A stretch of 64,000 nucleotides of DNA, taken from NCBI RefSeq assembly GCF_001983165.1, contig NZ_MNPU01000008.1, positions 1 to 64,000 of the forward strand, given 5' to 3'. The DNA is from Pseudomonas gessardii (GTDB lineage Bacteria; Pseudomonadota; Gammaproteobacteria; Pseudomonadales; Pseudomonadaceae). Position 1 is the first letter of the stretch; every line of letters begins with the position of its first letter. The position numbers and the translations under genes were made by a program. The notes beneath the pieces are model-generated. The model was not told where the DNA came from and made no database searches. It saw only the letters and a list, made by a program, of their open reading frames with translations. Positions 1 through 11,000 of this stretch are shown one piece after another.

Positions 1-45
1 GGCGGTCTCAAGGAGCAAGTGCAACACCTCATGTAAGGTGTTGCC

Positions 46-1065
46 ATGTCTACCCAATACAACCACCTGAGTACCGAGGAGCGCGTCACCATTATGGTGA
101 TGCTCTTTCAACGACAGACGCTGCGAGCTATTGCCGCTTTGCTAGGCCGTCACCCCAGCACCATTAGTCGTGAGATCAAACGCAACCCCCAGCAGCCTCA
201 CTATGACGCCATCCAAGCTACCAGCAGGGCTCAACAGCTTCGACATGCGCCTCGCCGTCAGCGGCGTTTGTCTCCAGACTCAGAGCTATTTCAAGTGGTC
301 GTCGAAATGCTCCGCATCGGCTGGTCACCGCAACAAATTGCCCGCAGACTACGCAGTATCTGGCCAGGCCAATCCGAGCGACATGTGAGCCACGAAACTA
401 TCTACCTCGCCATCTATGCCTATCCGCGCGGCGAGCTGAAACGCCAGTTGATCAGTTATCTACGTCAGGCTGACGGCAAACGTCCTAAGCGAACCCAAAG
501 CAATGTGCGTCGAGAACGTTACCCTGCGCATCTGAGTATTCACCTACGCCCCCCTGAGGTTGCAGATCGTCTGGTCCCTGGGCATTGGGAGAGTGATCTG
601 ATCATGGGCGCCAATAATCGCTCAGCGGTTGCCACCATGGTCGAGCGTACGAGCCGTTATGTGATTCTCGCCAAGCTCGAAGCCCCCACCGCAGAGGCGG
701 CGGCGGAAGCGATCGTGAGGGAAATGTCGCGGATGGCGCCATCGCTCCTAAAAACCATGACGCATGATCAAGGCAGCGAAATGGCCCGTCATGCCGAAAT
801 TACTGCGCGCACGGGGATGAAGATTTATTTCGCCGATCCACACTCGCCTTGGCAGCGTGGTAGCAATGAAAATACGAACGGTTTGTTGCGTCAGTACCTC
901 CCCAAAGGCACAGATCTCTCTCTGGTGACGCAGGCACGGCTGGACGAAATCGCTGATCTGCTCAATACCCGACCCCGCCAGACACTGGGCTGGAAATTTC
1001 CGGTTGAGGTGCTAGTAGATCATCTTCAGCTTTCCGCGACCAACAAGCTTGAAACGATAAACTGA
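46..1065 (+). CDS. IS30-family transposase
   Basis: 339-aa DDE transposase that would move the surrounding element. Residues about 8-45 form the IS30 helix-turn-helix (STEERVTIMVMLFQ followed by HPSTISREIKRN), and the C-terminal half is an integrase-like catalytic core. The presumed acidic triad is in GHWESDLIMG, in MTHDQGSEM and in the NENTNGLLRQYLPKGTDL block that is typical of IS30. The ATG lies about 20 bases inside the left inverted repeat. The length and motifs are those of an intact family member, so the element could still be active. Confidence in the family is high; activity is inferred. Confidence 0.95.
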   Translation: MSTQYNHLSTEERVTIMVMLFQRQTLRAIAALLGRHPSTISREIKRNPQQPHYDAIQATSRAQQLRHAPRRQRRLSPDSELFQVVVEMLRIGWSPQQIARRLRSIWPGQSERHVSHETIYLAIYAYPRGELKRQLISYLRQADGKRPKRTQSNVRRERYPAHLSIHLRPPEVADRLVPGHWESDLIMGANNRSAVATMVERTSRYVILAKLEAPTAEAAAEAIVREMSRMAPSLLKTMTHDQGSEMARHAEITARTGMKIYFADPHSPWQRGSNENTNGLLRQYLPKGTDLSLVTQARLDEIADLLNTRPRQTLGWKFPVEVLVDHLQLSATNKLETIN

Positions 1066-1147
1066 CCGGTAAGGGCAAGCCCTCCAAGTTATCTGGTGGA
1101 TGCGTCTAATGGGTGTTTCTATTGGGTCATTCCAAGCCGTCACATTG

Positions 1148-1209
1148 GCGATGGAGGGGGGGGTGTGTATAGCCATTGTTTAAGCGATGAGGGGGGGGTG
1201 TGTATAGCC
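1148..1209. repeat. G-rich 26/27-bp direct repeat inside the IS30 element
   Basis: Two nearly identical units lie at 1148-1174 and 1184-1209. Each is gcgatg, then a run of eight G after an A, then tgtgtatagcc; the first has one extra G before the A. They sit between the transposase stop and the right inverted repeat, in the roughly 300-base non-coding part of the element (1066-1363). A subterminal binding site is possible but not shown. Confidence 0.75.
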
Positions 1210-1354
1210 GCTGCTGCAGCCACCGAAGGGCTTGATCACGGCTAAGCACTTGGTAGTGGAAATTGTGCTTAGTCAGGTAAGCTCGGTTCGGTCAGACGCC
1301 CATTGATAACGATGTTTTGGAAGCGGGATTGTTTCGCTTAGCAAGCTCAGAAAA

Positions 1355-4222
1355 TTAACTGACTGTTGCACTTGCTCCTTGAGACCGCCAAGCGCTATAG
1401 CCTCTGGCAACGTTGCTCCCTTCTATCTGGCTGCGTCCGCCCAGTAGCTGAACCCAACCACCTTCACCGGCATCCGCTATGTGCGCGTCAGTACGCTGTT
1501 GCTGGACGTGTTGCAAACGACTGTTCAAGGCTTCGCGAAGGTAGCGACTGTCCGCCATCTGTGCCGCAGCAAGATCAGAGTGAATTTGCCCGGTAAGTTG
1601 GCTGAAGGCCTGTTGAGCCTCGGTATTCGAGCGGGATAGCAAAAGACTTTCGTAAACCGGGTTATTGGCTTTTAACGTGTCGGCTGCTGTTGCTACCGAG
1701 CGTTCGTTTGGGTTTTGTGTAACATCCGCAAAACGAGTGGTGTTTCGATCAATACTCAGTATCACCTGTTGGGGCTGGTAATTCAGGCTTGCCCCTAGAA
1801 AGAGATAATCAGGAGTCACCGAGGCAAACTTGCCACTGATACCGGCACTGGCACTCAGGATATTGAACTGTTGACCGAGCAAACTGCGGGTCTCGTCCGA
1901 GCTCAATGGGGCAGTAGCATTTTCCAGGGAGACCACCACATCGCCGCCAGCGATAACGGCCTGGCCTGTTGCTTGGATACGATCGCTACGCCCGTCAGGC
2001 GCCACCTCTACGGCATAAAGTGAACCAGGGTTAAACGTGATGTCACCGGCGTTTAACGTTCCAATAGAGTTACCTGGAGCGGCTTGCCCACCGTTATTGA
2101 ACGTCAGTTGCTGGACAATGCCTCTGCCAGACAGGCGGGCTACTGCCCCTTGAGCAGTACTGCCCAGCGTGGCCTGACCAACCTGGGCCCCATCGTTAAC
2201 TTGCAACAGGCCGCCGTTATTGACAGTAACACCCGCCACCACACCGTTGACTGTCAGCATGGCGTTGCGATCAACAATAGCTTGCGAGGCAATAGAACCG
2301 TTGACAGTTAGTTGCCCCTCATCGATGAAGGTTCTGCCGGTGTATGTATTGGCGGCGTTAAGCGTTACCTGGCCAGCGCCCAGCTTTATCAGATCGCCTG
2401 TGCCGCTGATCACCCCATCGACTTTGACATTGTTGCGTGCATCATCAACTTGAAGAGCCCCGCCTGCGCCATTCAAATGCACGGTTCCTGCCAGGCTGTT
2501 CATCTGGTTCCCGACAATCTTCAACAGGCCATCGTTCAACACCAGTCGCTTGGCGTCTGCCCCCAGGGCTTGATCCTCTTCCACGATCAGGGTTTTACCG
2601 TCCTGGATCACCGACTCGCTAAAACGCGAATGATCATCCATGCAATAACTACTGATGGCTTTGCTTAAACCTGCGTCTTTACTTGAGCAATCAAGCCGCG
2701 ATTTTTTCTGCGCCAGGGTTAAGCCCTGCAAGGTTGGAATACCGTTCTCGTCAGCGACCTGTCCAAGGTATACATCGGTACGCTGATTGTTACGTGTGAG
2801 GAAAAACGTCTTGGCGTTGCCAGCGTAGGCCGCAGCATCCGCTCCCCAAATCAAGCGTAGCTTTTCCGTCTCCTTGCCCATTTCCATGGCTCGATACGTC
2901 TCCAGCTGTGGCCCAGCCCAATGCACCGTAACCGCAGCGGGCTCGTGGTCCGAAAGCGATTGAAGCTTGCCATCCGACTGAAACTGGGATTGTTGAGTCA
3001 GCACCCCGGTATTTTCTGCCGCTTCATCCACCACCATCCATTTGGCAAAAGGCCGCGAAGCAAAAACATGATCAATTTTGACCTTCCCCCAGCTTGGCCA
3101 GACACTTTGGCTTGCCACCTCATTCAGGCTGGGCCACGTGGTTCTTCCATCCCCTGCCTGCAGTGGCTCAAACAACTCTTTACTGTTTGCATTCTCCAAC
3201 ATCTGATTCTGTTGTTTCAGAATGTTCAGTGAAACCGGCAAATTGTTTTTCACGGGATACTTTTCGTCGGTAAACCAACTATCAAGTATTTTTTGGGTGC
3301 TGTCTCCGGCCTGGATATAGCGTTGAACCGCCTCGGCTGCTTCTGGGTCAAGGGGGTATTCCTTGAGTAAGTTCAGATAAAGTTCCGATCGATTCTTCGG
3401 GTTTGATGCAGTCAGTTTCTGGAGTAAATATTTTTGCTCTTCGACACTCAAAAGCCCGCGTTCAGAAACATCTCCAGCATTAAAGTCTCCCATGGTGATC
3501 ATGGGCAACAACGCCTGCTTTACACGTTGGTTATATTTCTGGTTATCGGCCACCCGACGCGTGGACTCATCGTAATAGTTAGAGTGTTCATTATGAACAA
3601 TAACGCTTGGAAACCCGTTGCCCGGACGGAGCACCACGTCTCCATCCGGCAGGACTTCGGTGGCGTTGGCCCGAACGGTTGTGGCTACACCTTCGGCGTT
3701 GGCCGTCCCCAGAAAAGCAGGCGCAAAATAGCTGTTATTGTTTTTATTGGCGATCTCCAACTGCTTTTTCATGCTTTCTATAAAAAGCGCTTTTTGCGGG
3801 CGGTTGTTGTCCAGCTCAGGAAACACCGCCACATCAGGCTTGACTGTATTGATCAGGTTTTTCATCGGGTCAGAGAACCCGGTCAGCTTACCCTGCGCAT
3901 CTTTGCTCCAAATACTTGAATTCGTCTGCTTGTTCCAGATGTTGAACACCATGAACTTCAGCGCATAATCTTCTTTCTGAAGAGGTTGCTCATCGGCATG
4001 TGCAATGCTCGAAAAAAATGATGCGACGGCCAAGCCTCGAAGCAGATGCTTCTTGGTTTGCAAATGCCATTCAGGCAGGAGGATCAAACGTGAGGGGGAT
4101 AAAAAATTATTTAATCTGTGAGTGTAATTGTTCTCAGGCCCTAAAGAGCGATACCTATCATCGTACGATGGTTTTTTAGATGATCTGCCCACGCTGGAAT
4201 TACCTGGTTTCCTTTGGCTCAT
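1355..4222 (-). pseudogene. Autotransporter with EEP-type passenger, truncated by IS30
   Basis: The reading frame starts at an ATG with a good ribosome-binding site (aaggagtaggc). A 76-residue N-terminal region ends in a signal peptide (cleavage after SSIAHA). The passenger is an endonuclease/exonuclease/phosphatase fold with its expected residues present: N94, E136, D246/N248 (MGDFNAG), D384/H385 (KIDHVF) and D425/H426 (SDHEP). A PATR-like transport repeat (GTGDLIKLGAGQVTLNAAN) and beta-helical repeats follow. The beta-barrel begins near residue 920 (GGWVQLLGG), and genuine sequence stops at 1390; the last residues and the stop come from the IS30 end. Nearly all of the barrel is missing, so export should fail. 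The true 3' end would lie left of the window. The substrate of the passenger (nucleic acid, phospholipid or other) cannot be told. Confidence 0.9.
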
Positions 4223-4581
4223 GCCTACTCCTTATTCGCATCGAACCAGCTGCTTTCCATACGGGACACTCAGGAGGCTGTGCAGATGGCTGAAAATTTA
4301 ATGGGTGTGTGGGTGGGTTTATATTCAGAAATCAATATGGAAAAACGTTATCCAGATTAAAGATCTGGTGCACTGTACGCTCTAAAAACGACAGTAATAT
4401 TTCAATCGTGAACAGCGAGTGGACCATAGGGCTCCACCTGCTTCGGCGAGTTACTCGAATATCAAAAAAATTGCAAGGTTATTACAATTTTGCAATCTGT
4501 GAGTTTGGTCGTGTTTTTTTAATACAGTGCCCTTGGCCTATGCGCTGGCTTTTATAACGTTAAAAACCAAGGGGCAAAATA
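4223..4581. promoter_or_regulatory. Divergent intergenic region, autotransporter/porin
   Basis: This 359-base AT-rich stretch separates two divergently transcribed surface-protein genes and should hold both promoters. Ribosome-binding sites are clear on both sides (aaggag before the autotransporter, aagggg before the porin). An 82-codon frame on the plus strand has no recognisable features and is not called. I could not assign promoter boxes with confidence. Confidence 0.5.
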
Positions 4582-4907
4582 ATGAAGAAGGTGTATGTCT
4601 TTGTATCATTTGGATTTTTGCTCGGTTTTGCGGGCTCGGGAAGTGCAGAAGAGAACTCAGAAAAAACTGAAGGGTTTCTAGAACAAAGCACGCTCGATTT
4701 GCTCTTGAGAAATATGTATTTCAATCGTGATGTCAAAAATGGTGGTCTTGATCCCAGGGGCTGGGGGCAATCATTTCGCCTGGACTACACATCGGGATTT
4801 ACTCAGGGCTTGGTGGGTTTAGGTATTGAGGCTTCTGCTTACTCCGTATTGAAGCTCGATGGTAAGCGACCCATAAACCACACATGGCAAAAAACCGATG
4901 TGGGCTT

Positions 4908-6443
4908 TTAGCGCGAGATAGTTGGGGAACAGTTCCACGGCAGCAAGGCTTCGAAGTCTTCTACCGAAGTAGCTTGCGGCAGGCGCTCAAGTACGTGGCG
5001 CAGCCACGTATAGGGCTCCTGGCCGTTGGCTTTGGCAGTTTCGACCAGGCTATAGATCTGCGCACTGGCAGTGGCGCCCTTGGGCGTGTCGCTGAACATC
5101 CAATTTTTGCGACCTATCACAAAGGGCTTTACCGCTCGTTCTGCCCTGTTGTTATCGATGGGCAGGAAGCCGGCCTCGATGTAACGCTCAAGCTTGCTCC
5201 AGTTGCTGGCCAGATAACCGACGGCCTTGCCCAAGGCACTTTGCGTCGTCACCTGGGGATGGGTTTTCTCCAGCCAGCTTTTTAGTTCTGCGAGTACCGG
5301 CCGGCTTTTTTCCTGTCGACCGAAAAAACGCTGATCATCAGTGACCTCTTTGAGTTCACGCTCGATGCCATACAGTTTGTTGATCAGGTTCAGCGCGATG
5401 TCGGCTCGCCCGGTCTTACCCTTGGGCTGCACTTTTTGCGCATCGACGAACTTACGTCGCGCATGTGCCCAGCAGCCCAAACGCTCGACACCTGGCTGCG
5501 CGCCCAAGGCGTTATAGCCGGCGTAATCGTCGGTCATCAGGTAGCCGCGATAATCGGCAAGCAGGCGCAACGGCACCTCCTGCGCTCGGCTGGTGGTGTA
5601 GTCAAACAGGACAACTGGGCGCGCAGGCGGGCCGCTGGCTTGGACCCACATCCAGGACTGACTGGTCGGGTCTCGATCCGGCTCCTTCAGCACTTGTACC
5701 CGCGTTTCGTCGCAGTGGATCACCGGACTTTCCAGTAATCGGTCGCGCATCAAATTCAGCAACGGTTGCAAGTGTTCGCCGCACTGGATCACCCAGCGCG
5801 CCAAGGTTTGGCGGGGGATATCGACGCCGTGTCGGCCAAGTACTTTTTCGAACCGATACAGTGGCAAACCGTCGACGTATTTGGTGGTCAGCAACATCGC
5901 CAAAACGCTGGGGCTGGCCATGCTCTTTTCGATCAACTGAGCCGGTTTGTCGGCGGTGACCGGTGCCGTTTCACAACCACGGCACGCGTAGACCTTGCGG
6001 ATGTGTTTGATCACGCGGATCTGCATCGGCACGATTTCCAGCTGTTCACTGGTTTCTTCGCCGATGCTGTGTTTGCGGCAGCCACACGCGCAGGTCAATT
6101 CGTGCTCGGGCAGTTCGTGGATGACTTCGATGCGCGGTAGATCGGCTGACAGCGGTTTGCGTTTGCCTCGGCGTTGGGTCGGTGCAACGACTTCTTCGTC
6201 TTCGGCAATGCCTTCTTCCAGCACTGCAACGCTTTCGGCTTCGTTGAACAGCGCCAATTGCGGTGTGTCAGCTTCAACCGTTTGCTCGGATTTGCGGCCA
6301 AATAAACGGTCACGCAGCAACTTGATCTGCTCTTTCAGATCAACAATCTGGCCCTTGTCCAACTGACGCTCACTGAGCATCTGCACAAGCATTTGCTTGA
6401 GCAGAACCGGATCATCAGGGAGTATTTCGGGCATCAAATTCAT
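4908..6443 (-). CDS. tnpC: IS66 transposase TnpC
   Basis: 511-aa DDE transposase of the IS66 family. In order it shows an N-terminal leucine-rich coiled segment (residues about 10-55), a zinc-binding cysteine pair region ([10 protein letters not shown] and YACRGCE), and the catalytic core with [23 protein letters not shown] and the [19 protein letters not shown] block carrying the glutamate. It follows tnpB after a 17-base gap and is presumably co-transcribed. Length and motifs are complete. Confidence 0.95.
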   Translation of the reverse strand: MNLMPEILPDDPVLLKQMLVQMLSERQLDKGQIVDLKEQIKLLRDRLFGRKSEQTVEADTPQLALFNEAESVAVLEEGIAEDEEVVAPTQRRGKRKPLSADLPRIEVIHELPEHELTCACGCRKHSIGEETSEQLEIVPMQIRVIKHIRKVYACRGCETAPVTADKPAQLIEKSMASPSVLAMLLTTKYVDGLPLYRFEKVLGRHGVDIPRQTLARWVIQCGEHLQPLLNLMRDRLLESPVIHCDETRVQVLKEPDRDPTSQSWMWVQASGPPARPVVLFDYTTSRAQEVPLRLLADYRGYLMTDDYAGYNALGAQPGVERLGCWAHARRKFVDAQKVQPKGKTGRADIALNLINKLYGIERELKEVTDDQRFFGRQEKSRPVLAELKSWLEKTHPQVTTQSALGKAVGYLASNWSKLERYIEAGFLPIDNNRAERAVKPFVIGRKNWMFSDTPKGATASAQIYSLVETAKANGQEPYTWLRHVLERLPQATSVEDFEALLPWNCSPTISR

Positions 6444-6460
6444 GCCCGGATTATATCCGA

Positions 6461-6820
6461 TCAGGCGACGAATCGAGGGGTTAAAACTTGATGTGGGCGG
6501 TTGCGCCAGAGGTCAAAACCATCCAGCAACCAGTTCAACTCTTGCACGCTCAGCACGATAGCTTCATCGCTAAGTTCAGGCGATGTTTTGAAACGCTCGG
6601 ACTCCAGGCGCTTGAGCCAAAGACAAAAGCCGTTGCGCTCCCAATAAAGGATTTTCACTCGATTACGGTGGCGATTCAGAAAAACGAACAGCACGGGATC
6701 GAATACCGCGACCTTGATATCCAATTCGACGAGGGCGGACAGGCCGTCGATGGATTTTCGGAAGTCCACGGGTTTGGGGTACAGATAAACTTTTTCCACT
6801 TTTGCGTCGGGTCGCATCAT
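6461..6820 (-). CDS. tnpB: IS66 accessory protein TnpB
   Basis: 119-aa IS66 Orf2/TnpB protein, recognised from [34 protein letters not shown] and [12 protein letters not shown]. TnpB is needed with TnpC for transposition in studied IS66 elements. I chose the ATG at 6820; the frame stays open to a TTG at 6868, but that adds residues unlike the family. A tnpA-type gene is missing upstream. Confidence 0.9.
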   Translation of the reverse strand: MMRPDAKVEKVYLYPKPVDFRKSIDGLSALVELDIKVAVFDPVLFVFLNRHRNRVKILYWERNGFCLWLKRLESERFKTSPELSDEAIVLSVQELNWLLDGFDLWRNRPHQVLTPRFVA

Positions 6821-8023
6821 GACGTGCTGGCTCCGTAAGGAAATCGGGAGCACAGCATCAGGCTTCAACTGGCGGTTTTGAATGTGGGCACGGTGGATCG
6901 CTTACGCTCGATGGTGGGCCGAGGGGCTCGGGGCTGTTTCCTCTGGATGGAGAGAAACCCAGGGATGAATCCAGTTCTGCAGGCGCGGCAGTAAAAGTGC
7001 GTGTGTCTAAAACAGTCCTCAAATATGGCGACCTTCGCCCTGATGCTCCCATATTTGCCATGCCCGACTCCAGGCTGGTTCCTATAACCACCAGGGGCTG
7101 GCATATAGCCAGTGATGAGATAGACAATGTTTCATTGGATGCCGGGTATTTCACGTCAAGCAAGGGCTATGTCAGCACTCGCCATGATGGCGGGTTCAGC
7201 GCTGGTTATGCTGGGGTTGAAGGTGGAAATGTCAGTTATGTAGGGTTGAAGTACCGCTATGATAAAAATACCAAGCTTATGGTGTATGCCTCCCGTGTGG
7301 AAGATATATGGCGACAGTATTACGCAAACGCCAATCATAACGTTCAAATAAACTCGAAAGAGCAATTGAATTTTGATTTTAATATCTATAGGACATTGAA
7401 CGAAGGTGCGTCGCTTGCGGGACCTATAAATGTTACGGCTTGGTCGCTGGCCTCTACCTATACATATGACACCCATAAAATCACCTTGGCTTATCAGAAG
7501 ATCAGTGGCGATCAGCCATTTGATTATCTTAAAACCTCGGACGGTGGCTATACCAACGGGATATATTTGGCGAACTCATCCCAGTACGGTGATTTCAACT
7601 CGCCAAATGAGCAATCTTGGGGGCTTACCTATAATTACGATATGAGAGGGCTTGGTATCCCGGGGCTTTCTGTCGGCGCGCGTTATGTTTATGGCTACGA
7701 CATTGACGGCAAACACTTGGATGCCAATGGCCGTTATGGGTATCTGGCCAATGCCTCCACTCAGAGCGAGAAGGATTTTCGGGCTAAATATGTAGTTCAG
7801 GCGGGCCAGTTCAAGGACCTTTCAATGCAGGTCCGTTATGCGATGCATCGCTTCAGTGGCGATGGTGCACCTAACCTCAATGAGGTCAGGGTTATTACAG
7901 AGTATCCCATCAATATATTTTGATGGGGCATTGCGCCACGCTGCTCTTCCTGTCTTCGCCGCAGCTTTTGTCAAACGTCGATTAAACAACGTTAGGCCTG
8001 GGCCTGTCATGGTTAGTCAGTGA

Positions 8024-8049
8024 GCGGCAGGCGTTTTATGGCCTGCCGC
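8024..8049. terminator. Hairpin between porin remnant and toxin-like gene
   Basis: Perfect 9-bp stem GCGGCAGGC / GCCTGCCGC with an 8-base loop, placed ten bases beyond the stop of the minus-strand toxin-like gene and downstream of the plus-strand porin. No T-run follows on either strand, so an intrinsic terminator role is only possible. Confidence 0.4.
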
Positions 8050-8058
8050 GCCGTGGCG

Positions 8059-11000
8059 TCAAACGGGCAGCCGGCACTGCAGGCTCAAGCCCATGTTGGT
8101 GAGCGCGCTGGACAGCTTTTCCAGGGTGGCGAAGTGCACGTTATGCACGGCAGTCCAGGCCGGCCGCTCGATATAAAAGCTGCCATCGGCCAGCCGGTTG
8201 ATGGGAGTGCAGAGGATCCCCATGGCCCGGCTGTGATGCAGCAGGGTGTAGCGGCCCTGGCTTTCATCGATCAGGTACATGCCCTTGCGAAACAGCAGTC
8301 GCCGGTTTTGCTCCAGCGTCCTGTGCAGCAGCGGGGCCTCCACTTGCACCCGCAGGTCAGCATGCAAGGTGTCGAAGCTGTCGCCCACGTCTGCATGGGC
8401 CGGTGCGCTGTCGCGATCAATGTCGATGCCGGGGTCGATGCGTATATCGTTGCCTTGCCCGGCAAGCACTTCCTCGACGCGCAGCCCGATACCGCCTTCC
8501 AGTTCACTGATGCCGGCAAAACCATTGAAGGTATTGATGTTTCTCGCGCCAGTCAGCAGCAACCATTTGCCGCCGCCATTCAAGGCCTGGTCGGCCTGGA
8601 TAACGGTATGGGCGAGGTAGTTGTTTATCGCCTGCTCTGCAAGGTCGGGGGTGGGGGTGGGGGACTTGTAATGGGCGGCGCAGTCGATGGCCTGCACGCG
8701 TATGCCGTTGGCCCTGGCGGTCTTGACCAGTTCCAGTTCGTTGTACTGGCCGGCCGGGTCGGTGCCCAGCCGGCCCAGGTAGCTTTCCAGGTCTTCGGAC
8801 ATCTCACCGGTGCGCCAATAGAGGTTCAAGTCATCCTGGGCAAAGTCGTTGAGCAGGCGGCTCGAATACAGGGTTTTCACGCCCTTGCGTGCGAAGTGGG
8901 GCATGTTTTCGAGCACCAGGCGGGTGCTGGTGACGCGGTCCAGGGTTTCCCCGATGACGTATCCCGGTATGTCGTCGGGCAGGCGTTCGAGCACTTTATC
9001 AAAGGGCGTAGCGGGCTCGAAGGCGGGGATGTCCGGGCGCGCCGGAAGCCGGGTCCAGGGCAGTTCGTTGAAGAAGTCTTTTGCCGATTGCAGCAGTTTT
9101 TCGTGGCTGACGCCAAAGTAGAAAGTGAAGCGGTCAATGCGCCCGAAGCGGCTGTGAACGTGGGTTTCAGGCAGGCCCATTGCCCACCGTTTTATTTCCG
9201 GGCGGGTCGAGGGTGGGGTATCGAACGGCGTGGTGACCCTGCGCAGTGGGTTGGACGCTGGAGTCATCGGTTCCGCGCTATGGGAGGGCACGGTTCTGCG
9301 TGACGCCTTGCTGGAATTGCCGCCACCGCCCTTCAGGCCTTTGCTGGCAGACACCCGTTCCCATTCGCCGAGTTCGTTCAGGCACACCGGCAGCGAGCCG
9401 GAAAAACCATGGGGGTGGTTGGGGTCGACGATCGCCCAGTAACCACGGCCGTTGGGATCGGCTTCGTAGCGCACGTAATACGCCTCATCGTTGAGCAGGA
9501 TAGCGTGCTGCGGCAGACCGCCGGAGGTTCTGAGGGTATAGACCTGGTGATACTTACCGGGCGCGGTGTTGAGGGTTTCGCCTTCCAGGATCAGGTTGGT
9601 CTGGTAGGTGGCGGGTACGCTGGGTTCTGGCCGCGCGGGTGTCACGGTGGGCCGAGTGGGTTCAATCACCAGGGTATGGGGTGTTTCGGCGATTTCCGGT
9701 ACGACGCCATCGGCTTTGAGCAACGCCAGGTTGAACAGGGTGTCGATGGCGCTGAGTATCGCGCCCAGCGCCCCGGCACGGCGTTCGGCCGGGGTTTTGC
9801 CATTGAGCGCCTGGTCGATATTCAGGCCCAGATTGGCCACGCTGGCGCCCACCACTACCAGGGCTACCGGCCAGCCCGCCACGGCCATGGGGCCAAAGGT
9901 TCGGCCAAAGGCATTCAGGTAGCCGATCCACAGTTTCTTGCGCAGGTCGCCATTGCTGTGCAGGGAGAAGTCCGCATCGTTGCGCATGCGCGTCTGGCTC
10001 GATTGCGCCAGCCAGGTGAACGCATCACCTTCAATCGTCTGGTCGGCCTGATTGATCAAGTGGTGATCCCAGGTGCCCCAGTCGATAAACAACTGGTCGA
10101 GCTGGTGGGACAGGCCCTTGTCCACCCAGTCTGGCGGCAGGGTGCCAGCCAGGGCCTGGACGGTGCGATAGATCAGCACGGGGGTCAGTAGCATCTGCTT
10201 CCAGGTCACGGCGTCGGTGTCGTCCTGCTGGACCTGGGCCGACAGTGGGAAGTGAGTCATGAAGCGTGCGCGGTTGCCCGGCTGGTTGGTCTGGTTCAGC
10301 AGCCAGAAATGCAGGTCGGCGGGTGTCTCGAAGCAGTGGAAAGCCTGGGCCTCGCCCGGCACATAGAGGATTTGCCGGCCATCGCCGTCGACAATGCGCA
10401 GGAGATCCGTGGCGATATGCCCGCCGATATCCAGCGCCGCCACGCGCAGCCCGTGGGCAGCGGGGGCCGTGGCCTGCAAGTCGGTTAGGGTTGGCGGCCA
10501 GGGCAGGTTGCTGGCGAGGGCCTGGATCACCGTCTGCAACTGTGCCGCGCTGAGGTGTCCGGCCTGCCGCGCTTGCAGGGCCTGGGCCAGGCAGTTGACC
10601 TTGGCCAGGGTGCGGAAGTCGTCGAAGTGGGCGCTCCAGAATGTGTCCAGGCGGCGGGTGTAGCGATCGCTGAAATTGATTGCCCAAAAATCCTTGAGCA
10701 CCGCACTGGCGGACAGCCGCACTTCGTTGTGCTGGTCGAATAACCGCGCCTGGGGCCCCTCGCGGTAGAAGCCGCCATCGCCGTCGAGCAGGTCGGCATT
10801 ATCCTGGTCATGCACCTCGAAGCGGTGAATCACCAACTGCGTCAGGGTCATCGATTGCTGGGGTTTTTCAGTGTGGCTCCAGCCGGTAAAGGTCGCGGGG
10901 TCGCTGACGCTGCCGTTGAAGCGATGCCAGTACACATGGTCGGGATCCAGGTCCGCCAGGCCATGCCTGGCGAGAATCTCACGGGCGGCCTCGATGGCCA

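Larger units (their letters stand above)
1..1389 (+). mobile_element. IS30-family insertion sequence
   Basis: The first 26 bases of the window (beginning ggcggtctcaagg) recur as a perfect inverted repeat at 1364-1389, and the only gene between them is an IS30-type transposase, so the two repeats are read as the terminal inverted repeats. The element may start exactly at base 1 or slightly upstream, because the left flank is outside the window and no target duplication can be checked. About 300 non-coding bases follow the transposase, which makes the element rather long for the family. It is inserted in the barrel-coding part of an autotransporter gene that reads in from the right on the minus strand. 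Confidence 0.9.
4862..6905 (-). mobile_element. IS66-family element, 2044 bp, with 8-bp target duplication
   Basis: The ends are gtaagcgaccc (from 4862) and, on the other strand, gtaagcgatcc (from 6905), matching the GTAAGCG termini typical of IS66. The sequence gctcgatg lies directly outside both ends (4854-4861 and 6906-6913), a perfect 8-bp duplication as IS66 elements make. It carries tnpB and tnpC but has only 85 bases upstream of tnpB, so the usual tnpA is absent. The clean duplication and in-frame repair of the porin suggest a recent insertion. Confidence 0.97.
4582..7923 (+). pseudogene. OprD-family outer-membrane porin, split by IS66
   Basis: The 5' part (4582-4861) encodes a signal peptide and the OprD N-terminus (FLEQSTLDLLLRNMYFNRD). 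The 3' part resumes at 6914 and runs to 7923 with the typical OprD barrel (LVPITTRGW, YAMHRFSGDG, NEVRVITEYPINIF). Deleting the IS66 element plus one copy of its 8-bp duplication joins the parts in frame and gives a 429-aa protein, the normal family size. OprD-type porins admit small acids, amino acids or peptides; this one's substrate is unknown. The 3' part contains an internal ATG frame (from 6997) that lacks a signal peptide, so a functional porin is not expected. Base composition is AT-richer than the genes from 8 kb on. Confidence 0.95.

Noticed and set aside
4309..4557. 82-codon frame between autotransporter and porin
   Set aside because: No similarity, signal or ribosome-binding site; it lies in the region that must hold two promoters.
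8020..9303. 427-codon plus-strand frame antisense to the 1010-aa toxin-like gene
   Set aside because: It has no domain features and no ribosome-binding site; the minus-strand gene has both recognisable domains and a good start.
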